A stretch of DNA of 64,000 bases from Candidatus Baldrarchaeota archaeon (GTDB lineage: Archaea > Asgardarchaeota > Baldrarchaeia > Baldrarchaeales > DXJG01), in NCBI GenBank assembly GCA_019056805.1, contig DXJG01000004.1:1-64000 (forward strand), in the 5' to 3' direction. Below the pieces are notes generated by a model, which had not been told where the DNA came from, ran no database searches, and saw nothing but the letters and a program-made list of their open reading frames with translations. Numbering within the stretch: position 1 is the first letter of the stretch; each line of letters starts with the position of its first letter. Shown piece by piece: positions 8,680 through 17,611 of the stretch. The position numbers and the translations under genes were made by a program.

Positions 8680-9759
8680 CTAGACACTTAAGAGGTCAAA
8701 AAGTTTTACAAATGCTTCTTCTGGTGTTTTAACTTTCTCTACCATCTTGGGTAACTCGATCTCTTTACTGTATGCTATAATTTTAGTGTTCGGCTGAATT
8801 CCTAGCTTTCTTAGCATGTCTTCATAAGATTTAAGTCTACTAACAGTATCTTCTATGAAGTTAGGCCATTGAGGCGGTGAAATCGTAAATGGTTTACCTT
8901 TACTTGCTACAATGGCAAGACTTAGAATATCGCTTATAGGCTGAAACCTTGTTCTTTTTGCTCCGTAAGTCATGCCCGTAATTACTTGGGCCAATGCTCC
9001 AATTGCAACCTTTATTCTTCTTTTTCTTTCGTTCTCATCTACAGCATCTTCCACTTTTATCATACTGGTTCTTCCTATTCCATCTAGATTTATATTAAAT
9101 GATAGACCGTAAATGGCAGAGGCAGTCTCTATATAATATATCATTTGAGCTTGTCTTTCTGTTTGTTCACTCTCGGTCTGTCCGCTTCCAGATTGCTCAC
9201 CCTTTAATGTTTCACTCGCTACATGTCTGACGTGAAATTGGGATTCTATTGCAGTAGCTTCAAGAGTATCGTACGTTGGTATAATGTACCCCACCTGAAA
9301 TATTGAGGTACGTTTTACGGGAAAATCTTCGGCAATCATAAAGCCACCTATGTCAGCGACAAGGCTAAGCTTAATCGCTGTTTTTTCGATTTCATGTTTC
9401 AATGTTAAGATGTTTTTGACATCTTTCTTCTTTTTTAATTCCTTATTTCGTTCAAAGAGACTAAGAAGCTCAGGAGGCATGTGTTTTTTATCGCCAAATT
9501 TAAATAGTTCACCCCTAAGAGCCCATTCATCTATGGGGGGCTCTTTACCATAGATAAGCTTGGCAACTTCGGTTAAAGCAACTTGATAAGCGTGAGCAAA
9601 GGATTCACCACTTATGGCTGGAACGTATACTATCCTATATTGGTCACCCTTTTTTATCACGATAGGCGCTCTTCTATGTTTAGTTAAGTTGCCAACAGAC
9701 TCAACCATGTTCAAGGCTTCAATATTTGATAAAAATCTAACACCAACCGAGATAAACAT
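8680..9759 (-). CDS. cas7: Cas7a (Csa2/DevR) backbone of type I-A Cascade
   Basis: Cas7 polymerises along the crRNA spacer. The N-terminal segment FISVGVRFLSNIEALNMVESVGNLTKHRR is the typical Csa2/DevR start, and the protein is of normal length (359 residues). A short Gln/Ser/Glu-rich linker (SGSGQTESEQTERQ) near the middle probably lies in a flexible loop. The track ORF begins with GTG at 9768, directly after the csa5 stop, but GGTGAT precedes the ATG at 9759. Confidence 0.93.
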   Translation of the reverse strand: MFISVGVRFLSNIEALNMVESVGNLTKHRRAPIVIKKGDQYRIVYVPAISGESFAHAYQVALTEVAKLIYGKEPPIDEWALRGELFKFGDKKHMPPELLSLFERNKELKKKKDVKNILTLKHEIEKTAIKLSLVADIGGFMIAEDFPVKRTSIFQVGYIIPTYDTLEATAIESQFHVRHVASETLKGEQSGSGQTESEQTERQAQMIYYIETASAIYGLSFNINLDGIGRTSMIKVEDAVDENERKRRIKVAIGALAQVITGMTYGAKRTRFQPISDILSLAIVASKGKPFTISPPQWPNFIEDTVSRLKSYEDMLRKLGIQPNTKIIAYSKEIELPKMVEKVKTPEEAFVKLFDLLSV

Positions 9760-9768
9760 ACCCATCAC

Positions 9769-10119
9769 CTATCCTAAATCTTTTTCTGGCAAAGTTAAAG
9801 CAAGGGCTGCAAGAATACTGGCTACACTTAAATCCCTGCTAATAAGCTCTACTACTTTCTGAACCACGTTTGCCGATGGTAAATGAACTTTTTCATTTTG
9901 ATCAAATGCGGATCGGGCCTCCCTAAGAACTTCTCTGATAGTTATTTCAGCTATTGTGGGATTGTATGCGTTGGCTAATCGATCTATGTAACCGTATTTC
10001 CTTGATCTAGCAAAGTATCTTAAGGTGCGAGCAAAATCTTTTATAGCATCCCATTCTTCTTTAGATAGACGATGTAATTCCTCCTGCACTTCTCTCTCAC
10101 CATATTTTAAATGTTGCAT
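9769..10119 (-). CDS. csa5: Csa5 (Cas11a) small Cascade subunit
   Basis: The protein is a 116-residue, mostly helical one and is the first gene of the interference operon, immediately before cas7. Size, charge pattern and position match Csa5, the small subunit that supports R-loop formation in type I-A. The sequence DFARTLRYFARSRKYGYIDRLANA is in keeping with the family. A TATA-like AGTATAAATA lies only about 15 nt before the ATG, so the true start may be slightly downstream (for example the GTG codon 11). Confidence 0.85.
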   Translation of the reverse strand: MQHLKYGEREVQEELHRLSKEEWDAIKDFARTLRYFARSRKYGYIDRLANAYNPTIAEITIREVLREARSAFDQNEKVHLPSANVVQKVVELISRDLSVASILAALALTLPEKDLG

Positions 10120-10833
10120 TTAGTTATTTATACTTTATGGTCTCTTCGGTATGGAAATCGTTTATAGTAGATGGAAACAAATGTATATGATTTCTATTTG
10201 AGAGAAACGCTAACGACGGTTTAAACATTTATTAAAAGCAGATATTCATGATAATTTTCCCTTTTCCAAGCGATTCTATTTGCATCTTTATGTCTAGAGG
10301 CGAGTTAAAAATTGTAAAAGAAACAGTTTTTAACTTACATAGTAACATGGAAAAATTACATAGCGTCGAATTCCAACTAAATCAAAACTTCTGTTTTAAA
10401 AAGCAAAGAGTAAAAATAACTCTTTTACTCAAACGCAGGACGGTATCTTTTTGAGTTTAATAAATATTTTACGTATTTATGATAATTTTCTTCGCAATAT
10501 TATTTGTAAAACCATTATTTTGTGAAACAGCACGTTTCTATTACTGGTGGACAAACCAATGTACATTTACATTATAACTTATATCATCTTAGATTGCCAT
10601 CTGCACGGATGTTACATCTAACTCTAAATTAAGAACTAACTTAAAAACTTGAAATGTTAGGAAGAGATTTGTGAGGAAGTAAGTTTTGGTGCTTAGTTAC
10701 AAGGTACTGATATCTGGAAGGATTAAATGAAAATTTGGGTGTAGAAGTACTCGTGGACTGAGGTATTAGACATTTTAGTATTGTTTGTTTATTAAGTTTA
10801 GAGATAGCATGATAATTTTGAACGTTTTTCTAG
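10120..10833. other. 714-base region without a convincing gene
   Basis: The region lies between csa5 and the 3' end of cas6. The track ORF 10248-10454 (68 residues) has no recognisable motif, no good ribosome site and Phe/Lys-rich composition, so I leave it out. The part next to csa5 should hold the interference operon promoter (AGTATAAATA near 10128-10137 on the minus strand). No CRISPR repeat copy was seen here. Confidence 0.5.
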
Positions 10834-11640
10834 TCAAGTCGTTCTGTTTTCCTGCATGTTTATTTTTGTTACTCCCATTCCTTGTGCTCTGTGTGCTCCC
10901 GTGTTTGCGTACTCTGCGTACTTTGTTAGTATTGTTGTCCATTTTGCGTATCCGCTTTTTGGGTTTTTTATTATGTACTCTATTTTTCCTTTGTATCCTG
11001 TTTGTTTTGTATCTTTTATTTGGACTTCTCTTGTTCCTCCTCTAAAGGATTTTATGTACATGTTTTTTAATGTCCACGTTTTTAGTTCCTCTAGATCTAT
11101 TTTGTAGGGATGAAACATGTTCCATATTCTTGCTAGATTTGTGTAGAGTAGGTGGGGTAGGGGGAAGGGTAGGTATGCTTCTGCTTCTTTCCATCGAAAA
11201 TGGGTTGGGGTTAAGAATTCTATTTGTATTTTTGTGGTTGCGGGTGCTTCTTTTAATAGGGTCTCATAAGTTTTCGATTCTATTTGTATTTGTAATATGT
11301 TGAATGATATTTTTCCAATTTCTATTTGTTGAGTTTCTACGATTGCTTCTGTTGTTGTTTTTGCTAGTTCTTCTGTTAAGGTATTTATGGCGAAACTGTA
11401 TCGTTTTCCTTCTTCTATTATCCATTTCTCCTCTAATATCTTCTTTTTTCCTTGAAGAGGTTTTAATGGTTGTACCGCGTAGGGTCTTAGAGCGTTTTCT
11501 TGGTGTAATTTTTCTGCTAGTTGTTTGTCTTGTTTTGCTATTATGTTTAAGAATAAGGCTTGTATTTGTGGTCCCGTGAAGGGATTTAGAACCCCTTTTT
11601 TTGTTGCCATAACTTGGAAGGTAAATTTACATACTTTCAT
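10834..11640 (-). CDS. cas6: Cas6 CRISPR RNA endoribonuclease
   Basis: Cas6 cuts pre-crRNA within each repeat, leaving the 8-nt handle. The 268 residues end in the Gly-rich loop GAHRAQGMGV, a hallmark of Cas6, and the body fits the double ferredoxin fold (for example IKIQIEFLTPTHFRWK-like strands). The gene is separate from both cas operons and lies 89 bases after herA on the same strand. Its start region is a near copy of the CRISPR repeat (see 11640-11669): the repeat stem supplies the GAGG ribosome site and the handle runs into the ATG. Strand composition here (A/C-rich coding strand) differs from the main cas operon, hinting at a separate origin. Confidence 0.93.
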   Translation of the reverse strand: MKVCKFTFQVMATKKGVLNPFTGPQIQALFLNIIAKQDKQLAEKLHQENALRPYAVQPLKPLQGKKKILEEKWIIEEGKRYSFAINTLTEELAKTTTEAIVETQQIEIGKISFNILQIQIESKTYETLLKEAPATTKIQIEFLTPTHFRWKEAEAYLPFPLPHLLYTNLARIWNMFHPYKIDLEELKTWTLKNMYIKSFRGGTREVQIKDTKQTGYKGKIEYIIKNPKSGYAKWTTILTKYAEYANTGAHRAQGMGVTKINMQENRTT

Positions 11641-11669
11641 TTTAATCCTCTTTTATGAGGAATTCTTTG
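11640..11669 (-). promoter_or_regulatory. CRISPR-repeat mimic overlapping the cas6 ribosome site and start codon
   Basis: Aligned without gaps to the array repeat (plus-strand positions 2-31), this stretch matches 27 of 30 bases, including the exact 18-mer AATCCTCTTTTATGAGGA. In the cas6 mRNA it reads CCTCATAAAAGAGGATTAAAATG. The hairpin 3' arm GAGG is also the Shine-Dalgarno, and the handle-like ATTAAAAT includes the AT of the start codon. Cas6 cutting at the canonical place (8 nt before the repeat end) would separate the ribosome site from the ATG. Binding alone would hide it. Confidence 0.85.
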
Positions 11670-11699
11670 ATGTTTTTTGTTATTATAAATGGGTTTTTG

Positions 11700-11711
11700 C
11701 TTTTATATTCT
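11700..11711 (-). promoter_or_regulatory. TATA-like promoter of cas6
   Basis: AGAATATAAAAG on the minus strand lies about 60 nt before the cas6 ATG. Transcription starting about 25 nt downstream would place the whole repeat-like element in the 5' untranslated region. A second TATA-like string (TTTATAATAA, near 11681-11690) would start within the element instead. The mRNA start is therefore unresolved. Confidence 0.4.
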
Positions 11712-11729
11712 ATGTTGTTAGTTTTGATT

Positions 11730-13301
11730 TTAGGGTATGAATTCGTGTAGGTACGTTTTTGTTTGTTCTTTTTTGTTGATTGTTCGAGTTGTGGTCTTCC
11801 GTTTGTTTATTTGTTTTCTGATTTCTATTGTTGTGAGGTGTTTTGTTTTTCTTGGTCTTATTTGTGTTATTATTGGGTATTTTGCTGTTACTCCTGTTAT
11901 TGCTGCGGTTCCCGTCGGTAGATAGGGTATTCTTTGGAAGTCTTCTGCTGTTGTGTAGTCTATGTAGGGTCTTATGTAGTCTAGGTCTGTTTTGCTGTCT
12001 ATTCTTAGGATTATTTTTGTTCCGCATTGGCTTATGACGTCTTTGTCTAGTCCTACTATTCTTTGGCTTGTTATGCATAGTCCTATCCCAAATTTTCTCC
12101 CTTCGCGTGCTATTTTCCTCATTATTGTTTTGCTGTATGTTTCTTCGTCTTGTGGTGCAAATCTATGGCTTTCTTCTACTACAACCATTAGGGGTGGTAT
12201 TTTTTCTTCTTTTCTAGCGTTAAAGAGTTCATTTAGCAGCGATCCTACGAATATTCTTCTTATATGTTCTTCCATTTCTTCACTTACATCTATTATTGTT
12301 AGTTGTCTTGGTTTGACTATTTCTTCTGGTTTAAGTCCCTTTCCAAATATTCCTATTTCTTTTAGGATGCTTATTCTTCGTTTTAGGGATAGTTGGGTGC
12401 TTCTGGCGAATCCCCATTCTCTAGCTATTTTTTCTACTTCTTGTAGGAGGGTTTCTGGGTCTATTGTTTCTATTTGTTTTTCTTTTAGTGACTTCATTGC
12501 TAGGTATAGTAGGTCTTTCATTACTGTTGAGAGTTGGCATATTTCTGCCATTGCATCAGCGTTTAGTGAGTTGAAGTTTAATGTTAGTTCCCCAGTTCCT
12601 TGGTAGACTGGTGATAGAATTTTTACATTGTAGGTTTTTGGGTTGAGATTTAATTCTTTTAGTCTTTCTAGGTCTTCTTTTTCATCATTTTGATACTGGA
12701 ATGTGTAGTATTCCCCGTGGGGGTCAATGACCACTACTGGGAAGTTGTGTTCTAATAATTCTTCGATTAGGACTCCTACCGTGTAGGATTTTCCTGTTCC
12801 TGTTGCCCCTAGTATAGCTATGTGTAATCTTACTAGTTTTTCTATGTCTAGTTTTACTTTTATTTCCGGATTTCCATACATTGTACCTATGAATGCTCCA
12901 TCTTCTTTTAGTCCCATTAGTTTTGTTAGTATGTTTTTGTCTGCTTTGTAAACTCTTTCTCCCGGTTCTGGAGCAATGTTTGGTGGGTGTATTTTTTCTT
13001 CTTCGAACATTCCTACGATTCTTACCTCGGCGGCTCTCCATCTTCCAATGTTTACTGGGAATCTCGCTGTTACTGGGAGTTGTTTGAGCAGGTGGTCTCT
13101 TACGAATTCAGGATTTTTAAAAAATTGGTTAAAGGCTTTTACTTCAGTGATTCTCCCTATTATTACGTATTTTCCAGCTGGGACTTCAACGTACTCTCCA
13201 ACTTTAATATCTTTGTCTTCCGCTATTTGGAATGTGAATTTTAGATGTGTTGGAGGGCCTTCTCTACTAATAATTATTCCGATTTCATTCTTCTTCTCCA
13301 T
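11730..13301 (-). CDS. herA: HerA-family hexameric ATPase/translocase
   Basis: HerA proteins are FtsK-like ring ATPases that move DNA and usually work with the nuclease NurA. Seen here are an N-terminal HAS-barrel-like region, Walker A GATGTGKS (residues 165-172 from the chosen start), DPHGEYY after it, Walker B LMVVVEESHRF, then REGRKFGIGLCITSQR, the typical HerA sensor region. The C-terminal tail is strongly basic. The track ORF starts at 13355, but GGGAGAG precedes the ATG at 13301, giving 523 residues and a 17-base overlap with the upstream gene. Lying between cas6 and a NurA-like gene, and away from any mre11/rad50, it looks like a defence module rather than the housekeeping repair operon. 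Confidence 0.9.
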   Translation of the reverse strand: MEKKNEIGIIISREGPPTHLKFTFQIAEDKDIKVGEYVEVPAGKYVIIGRITEVKAFNQFFKNPEFVRDHLLKQLPVTARFPVNIGRWRAAEVRIVGMFEEEKIHPPNIAPEPGERVYKADKNILTKLMGLKEDGAFIGTMYGNPEIKVKLDIEKLVRLHIAILGATGTGKSYTVGVLIEELLEHNFPVVVIDPHGEYYTFQYQNDEKEDLERLKELNLNPKTYNVKILSPVYQGTGELTLNFNSLNADAMAEICQLSTVMKDLLYLAMKSLKEKQIETIDPETLLQEVEKIAREWGFARSTQLSLKRRISILKEIGIFGKGLKPEEIVKPRQLTIIDVSEEMEEHIRRIFVGSLLNELFNARKEEKIPPLMVVVEESHRFAPQDEETYSKTIMRKIAREGRKFGIGLCITSQRIVGLDKDVISQCGTKIILRIDSKTDLDYIRPYIDYTTAEDFQRIPYLPTGTAAITGVTAKYPIITQIRPRKTKHLTTIEIRKQINKRKTTTRTINKKEQTKTYLHEFIP

Positions 13302-14739
13302 TTTTAATTCTCTCCCATCTTTTTTCATCTCTTTCTTCTTGTAATTGTTGTACATAGTCTTGAAAGACTGCTTTTAGTACTCCTTCTATTGATCTTCTTA
13401 GTTGACCTAGGTTTGAATAGGCTAATGCTTGAGCTGTACTGACTATTCCTGGTCCAGGTGGGATTCCTGGTGCTGGTGGTACTATTGCTGATGAGTATGC
13501 TAGGTCTCTGATTTTTTCATATTCTTCCCACGGATCTTTTTGAGATATGAAATCGAATCTGACGATGTAATTTCTATATTTTAGATAAAATTCATACCAG
13601 TCTTCCACGGGGGGTCTACCTTTCTCACGTTCTCTTTCTATTAAGCATGTGGTGTCTCCATCATCTAAAATATTTAGTAAAAAATTCATGTCGTTTGTTT
13701 CGGCAACTTTGAACTTTAATAATCGTTCTGCATGTTTTAAAAATATGTTATCCGTTGGAAAAGCTGTTACACCAACAACAAGTATTTTTCGTTTTTTCGC
13801 TTCTCCTACGAGTTTATAAAATAGTTCGTGACATTTATCTCTAATTAGTACTAGTTTCTTTGCTTTGACTACGAATCCATGTGGAACTAAGGTTCCCATT
13901 CTAAAATAAATATCGAACTTGTCTCCATGTTCCTCTATTGTTTTAATATCGAGTTGGTAGTGTAAAATTTCTTCTAGGTATCTTGCTGCTATACTTCTGC
14001 CTACATGTAGTAGTTCTGGGAAGTCTGTTGATAACTCGTAGAAAGGTTCTCCAGGCAGAAAAGGCTCTTTACCTCTAAATGATATAAGTTCTGGCACAAC
14101 CCTACTATCTGACCTATATTGATTTAGTATGTTTTTTTCATAGTAGCCTATGTAGCATCCTGCACTAAGATAAACTACAGATAAAACTGCAAAGTAATGT
14201 GCTCCATAATTGTTAATGTTGCGGCAGGAAGCTGATCCTGGAACATAAATATCATCTAAAGCTATATTTCTAGCTGATTTTTCATATATTAGCTTTTCTC
14301 CTATAAGCGGGCCGTATCTTCCATCTATTTTAGTCTTTCTCACTTTTTCTCTTATTTCTCCTGAAAACGCTAATTCTAGATTCAGTTTTTTGAAAATACG
14401 TTTTACTTTGTTTTCTAGAGTCTTTGCTCCTAATACTGTTTGTATGTATCCTGGATTGATGAAATCATCAAGCTTAAGTTGTATATATGGGCCTAGAGCT
14501 ACTTCTTTTAATACTTCATTTACCCATTCCTTGTTTACTGTATATTTTCCAGTACCAGCGTAATTTAGGATGCCAAGTGTGAGTAGGTCGTTTATGTAGT
14601 CTCTGATAGCTCTCTCGGTTAGTCCTGTTTCTTCGGCAAGTTTATGGACATCTATATATCCTTCTTTTGCTTCGATTTCCATGCATATATTGATTAGGAA
14701 AGTTATCCGAGCTCTGTAGGTAGCTGGTACTTTACCCAT
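13285..14739 (-). CDS. HTH protein with putative NurA-like nuclease domain
   Basis: The 484-residue protein starts with a winged-helix region (about 5-75: IDVHKLAEETGLTERAIRDYINDLLTLG). The rest resembles NurA in layout: a KIDGRYGPL stretch like the NurA DG motif, KKLVLIRDK and KILVVGVTAF in the middle, a YEFYLKYRNYIVRFDF strand pair, and a C-terminal QALAYSNLGQLRRSIEGV helix where NurA has its last active-site helix. The similarity is weak and the nuclease call is inference, helped by the overlapping herA gene downstream. A Pro/Gly-rich linker (PPAPGIPPGPG) lies near the end. I chose the ATG at 14739, since AGGTG precedes it; the track ORF begins at GTG 14748. Confidence 0.5.
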   Translation of the reverse strand: MGKVPATYRARITFLINICMEIEAKEGYIDVHKLAEETGLTERAIRDYINDLLTLGILNYAGTGKYTVNKEWVNEVLKEVALGPYIQLKLDDFINPGYIQTVLGAKTLENKVKRIFKKLNLELAFSGEIREKVRKTKIDGRYGPLIGEKLIYEKSARNIALDDIYVPGSASCRNINNYGAHYFAVLSVVYLSAGCYIGYYEKNILNQYRSDSRVVPELISFRGKEPFLPGEPFYELSTDFPELLHVGRSIAARYLEEILHYQLDIKTIEEHGDKFDIYFRMGTLVPHGFVVKAKKLVLIRDKCHELFYKLVGEAKKRKILVVGVTAFPTDNIFLKHAERLLKFKVAETNDMNFLLNILDDGDTTCLIEREREKGRPPVEDWYEFYLKYRNYIVRFDFISQKDPWEEYEKIRDLAYSSAIVPPAPGIPPGPGIVSTAQALAYSNLGQLRRSIEGVLKAVFQDYVQQLQEERDEKRWERIKNGEEE

Positions 14740-15003
14740 ATAAAGCACCTATGTTAGGAAATATATTTCCGATATATAAATATAATGTCAAGAATACAGA
14801 GTGTCGTTGAAATGGAATTTTAAGATATTGCATTTGGTGATTCGAGGGAGTTTAAAATTTAACAGATATTGCTGGTGTTTTTGGTTTCAGCTTTTATGAC
14901 TTTGTTGCTTTTTGCTTGTTTTTCTAGGCTGTTTTTGAATCTGCATTAAAGGGTGGAGAGTTGAATTAATTAATGGTGTGTGTATTAAAGGGTGCGAGAT
15001 TAA

Positions 15004-15448
15004 TGGAGAAAAAAACTTGAGAGTTTAGGTGTAGAAGTTTTAAGAAATGAAAACAAGTTAATGGAGATAAATGAAATACAATTTTACATCGTTGGACTGG
15101 ATTCCATATGGGCGGGAGAAGATAACTTAACCCGCGCAATGACTGGTATTAAGGAGGATATTCCAAAAATTTTATTGTCTCATAATCCCGACGTTGTTAG
15201 CCTCCCGGGAACAGAAGATCTCGACCTTATTCTTTCCGGACACACTCACGGTGGAGTGATAAATTTACCCTTTATAGGTTCAGTTTTTGCATCAACAGGG
15301 CTGAGATGAAAAGGTGCTTACGGTTTTCACGAAATAGCGCGCGCTCTAAATTTACATAACTCGAGGCATAGGATCCTGTATCGGCTATTTCTTTAGATTT
15401 AGATTTAATTCACCACCAGAAATTGTCATAATAGACCTTCATCTTTGA
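15004..15448 (+). pseudogene. Metallophosphoesterase remnant
   Basis: The track ORF (15061-15309) is the middle of a calcineurin-like phosphoesterase: ILLSHNPDVV and LILSGHTHGGVINLPF are motif blocks of the YkuE-like family. The open frame extends upstream to 15004 (KLESLGVEVLRNEN), but the N-terminal metal-binding half is absent. After a stop at 15307 the sequence continues (KGAYGFHEI), and another frame gives RGIGSC then FNSPPEIVIIDLHL up to a stop at 15446-15448, the usual family ending. The gene therefore lacks its N terminus and carries at least one stop and one frameshift. Confidence 0.85.
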
Positions 15449-15676
15449 TTCATTTTCCCTTATAAACTTAGAAATTGATCAACTTATTTCTTTCCTGTTA
15501 GGAATATCATTTAATATTGGTTAAACTGGTTGTTACATGCGAGATCTCAATTACAACTCACATTTATATTTTGTAAAAATTTTGCATCGTGAATGATGTA
15601 AACCCTACTCTGGCTAGTAACTATGGACGGAAGGGAAATTGAAAGATTGTTAACTAACTGTTACAAGCAACAAAAG

Positions 15677-17611
15677 TTAAGTCAAAAGCTTTCTTTTTTC
15701 TAATTCATTTGCTACATCTGACAATTCTAGTTTTTCCAAAGACTCCCTTGTAAATAAACCTGTTTTTTTGTCCCATCCCCTTAATTCGTAGTATTCGTCA
15801 AGCATGATATCGAGGGGACATGTGTGTCCTTTTGCTGGGCCTTCTGGCATTGGTTCTTTGAGGAATCTTTCTGGTAATGTATCATCCTTTCTATTTAGTC
15901 CCTCTCTAACATTGAATGCTTTTCTTAAAGTAGATATTCTAGCACCAACCTTCTTAACATATTCAATATCGCTATATTCTTTAATTCCTGTGAGTGCTGG
16001 AATTATTTTGGCAAAGTCGTCCCAATAATAGATGGGAGGCCACATGGTACCGTACTTACAAATTATTAGAGAATCTACAATTGCATATAAATCCTCTAGG
16101 TCTAAGACGACCATTGCTTTATATTTTGGTGACCTAAGATTCATAATCTCTTCAGCTTTATCACTACCATATCTTTCCGCAGCAACATCAGGATAGCCTA
16201 ACTCTTCGTAGCAAGACAAGCTTCTAAGGTGATCTGCTCCTCTAACATTAACAGCGTAGGTTAATCCAACACTGTACTGTCCTCTTGGATCCTGACCGGA
16301 ACATTCTAGACCTTTAACATGAAGAGCATATTTCTCTGCCCCTTTTCCAATTTTCTCGGCAGCACGTTTTACTCCCTCAGCAAGTAGGTTGCCAAATCCT
16401 TCACGTTTTGCAATCTTGTGAATTAATTGAATTTCAGATTCAGCATTACCCCATGTTAAATCTAAACCATCAGTGTCTTCCTTAGTTATAATTTCATGTT
16501 CATAGCATTCCATAGCGAAAGATATGACTTTACCAGTAGAAATAGTGTCCAAACCATACTCGTTACAGAGCATATTGGCATGTAAAACAGCTTCAATATC
16601 TGAGACCATACAATTAGAACCTAAAGCAAAGATACTTTCATATTCTGGGCCTCCAGAAAGCGTACCCTTATAAGGTCCACTAGGAACATGTGATATAAAC
16701 TTACATTGAATTCCACATGAGAAACATGATTCACGACTTGTACGATACTTCTTTCTTATAGTTTCACCACTAATTTTATCAGCATCTTTAAAGGTACCCG
16801 TCCAATGATTTTTAGTTGGAAGTCTACCAATTTCATTCTCCAATTCTACAAGACTTGGAGTACCGGTCTTTCCAAGACTTTCTTGAGCCATTAATCCAAG
16901 TTTACTTTTAGTTTCCCTTTCCAAACCATCAACTGCCAATTCAAAAAACTTATCTGGATCAGCAACAGTAATACTCCTCGTTCCTCTTACGGTTATGGCT
17001 TTGAGGTTTTTTGATCCCATTACTGCGCCCATACCAGTTCTACCAGCAGCACGATAAAAATCAACAATAACACAAGCAAATCGAACCTTGTTTTCCCCTG
17101 CAGGACCTATACATGCCACTTTAATACTATCGTCCCCTAATTCCTCTTGAATGCTTTTAGTAGTTTCTCTAGTAGTTTTACCCCAAAGATGAGAAGCATC
17201 TCTCAGCTCTACATAATCATCATCAATGTAGAGATAAACTGGTTTCTCAGCCTTTCCCTCAAAAACTATCATATCATAGCCTGCATATTTAATTTCAGGG
17301 CCGAAATGACCACCACAATGAGCTTCTCCCCAAATTCCCGTGAGAGGGGATTTCGCTGCAACCATAAATCTTCCTGAAGGCGGAAAGAACGTACCGGTAA
17401 TCGGCCCTGTAGCAAAAACCAAAACATTATCTGAACCTAGAGGGTCAATTCCGGGTTTAACTCTATCCCATAGTATTTTTGCAGCAAAGCCCGTTCCACC
17501 TAAATAGGCCTTTGCAAGTTCTTTCGGAAGAATTTTCTTAACGATTTTTCCTGTAGTTAAGTTAACTTCGAGGTACTGACCTGCATATCCTTTATACGGA
17601 AACTCGCTCAT
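15677..17611 (-). CDS. aor: Aldehyde ferredoxin oxidoreductase family tungstoenzyme, copy 1
   Basis: AOR-family enzymes oxidise aldehydes (or related substrates) with a tungsten-bispterin cofactor and one 4Fe-4S cluster, passing electrons to ferredoxin. The 644 residues start with YKGYAGQYLEVNLTTGKI, carry the AAGRTGMGAVMGSKNLKAI pterin-binding block, the cluster motif CFSCGIQC and the later cysteine region LIICKYGTMWPP, and end with NRKDDTLPERFLKEP. The ATG overlaps the stop of the ferredoxin gene (ATGA), indicating a two-gene operon on the minus strand. It is divergent from the amidohydrolase-AOR operon. Substrate unknown. Confidence 0.93.
   Translation of the reverse strand: MSEFPYKGYAGQYLEVNLTTGKIVKKILPKELAKAYLGGTGFAAKILWDRVKPGIDPLGSDNVLVFATGPITGTFFPPSGRFMVAAKSPLTGIWGEAHCGGHFGPEIKYAGYDMIVFEGKAEKPVYLYIDDDYVELRDASHLWGKTTRETTKSIQEELGDDSIKVACIGPAGENKVRFACVIVDFYRAAGRTGMGAVMGSKNLKAITVRGTRSITVADPDKFFELAVDGLERETKSKLGLMAQESLGKTGTPSLVELENEIGRLPTKNHWTGTFKDADKISGETIRKKYRTSRESCFSCGIQCKFISHVPSGPYKGTLSGGPEYESIFALGSNCMVSDIEAVLHANMLCNEYGLDTISTGKVISFAMECYEHEIITKEDTDGLDLTWGNAESEIQLIHKIAKREGFGNLLAEGVKRAAEKIGKGAEKYALHVKGLECSGQDPRGQYSVGLTYAVNVRGADHLRSLSCYEELGYPDVAAERYGSDKAEEIMNLRSPKYKAMVVLDLEDLYAIVDSLIICKYGTMWPPIYYWDDFAKIIPALTGIKEYSDIEYVKKVGARISTLRKAFNVREGLNRKDDTLPERFLKEPMPEGPAKGHTCPLDIMLDEYYELRGWDKKTGLFTRESLEKLELSDVANELEKRKLLT

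Noticed and set aside
10248-10454. 68-residue plus-strand ORF between csa5 and cas6
   Set aside because: No ribosome site, no motif, composition typical of AT-rich noncoding DNA.
10785-13344. Many plus-strand ORFs opposite cas6 and herA (for example 11992-12606, 12976-13344)
   Set aside because: They are antisense shadows of clearly conserved minus-strand genes; their Leu/Ser/Phe-rich products are explained by the A/C-rich coding strand.
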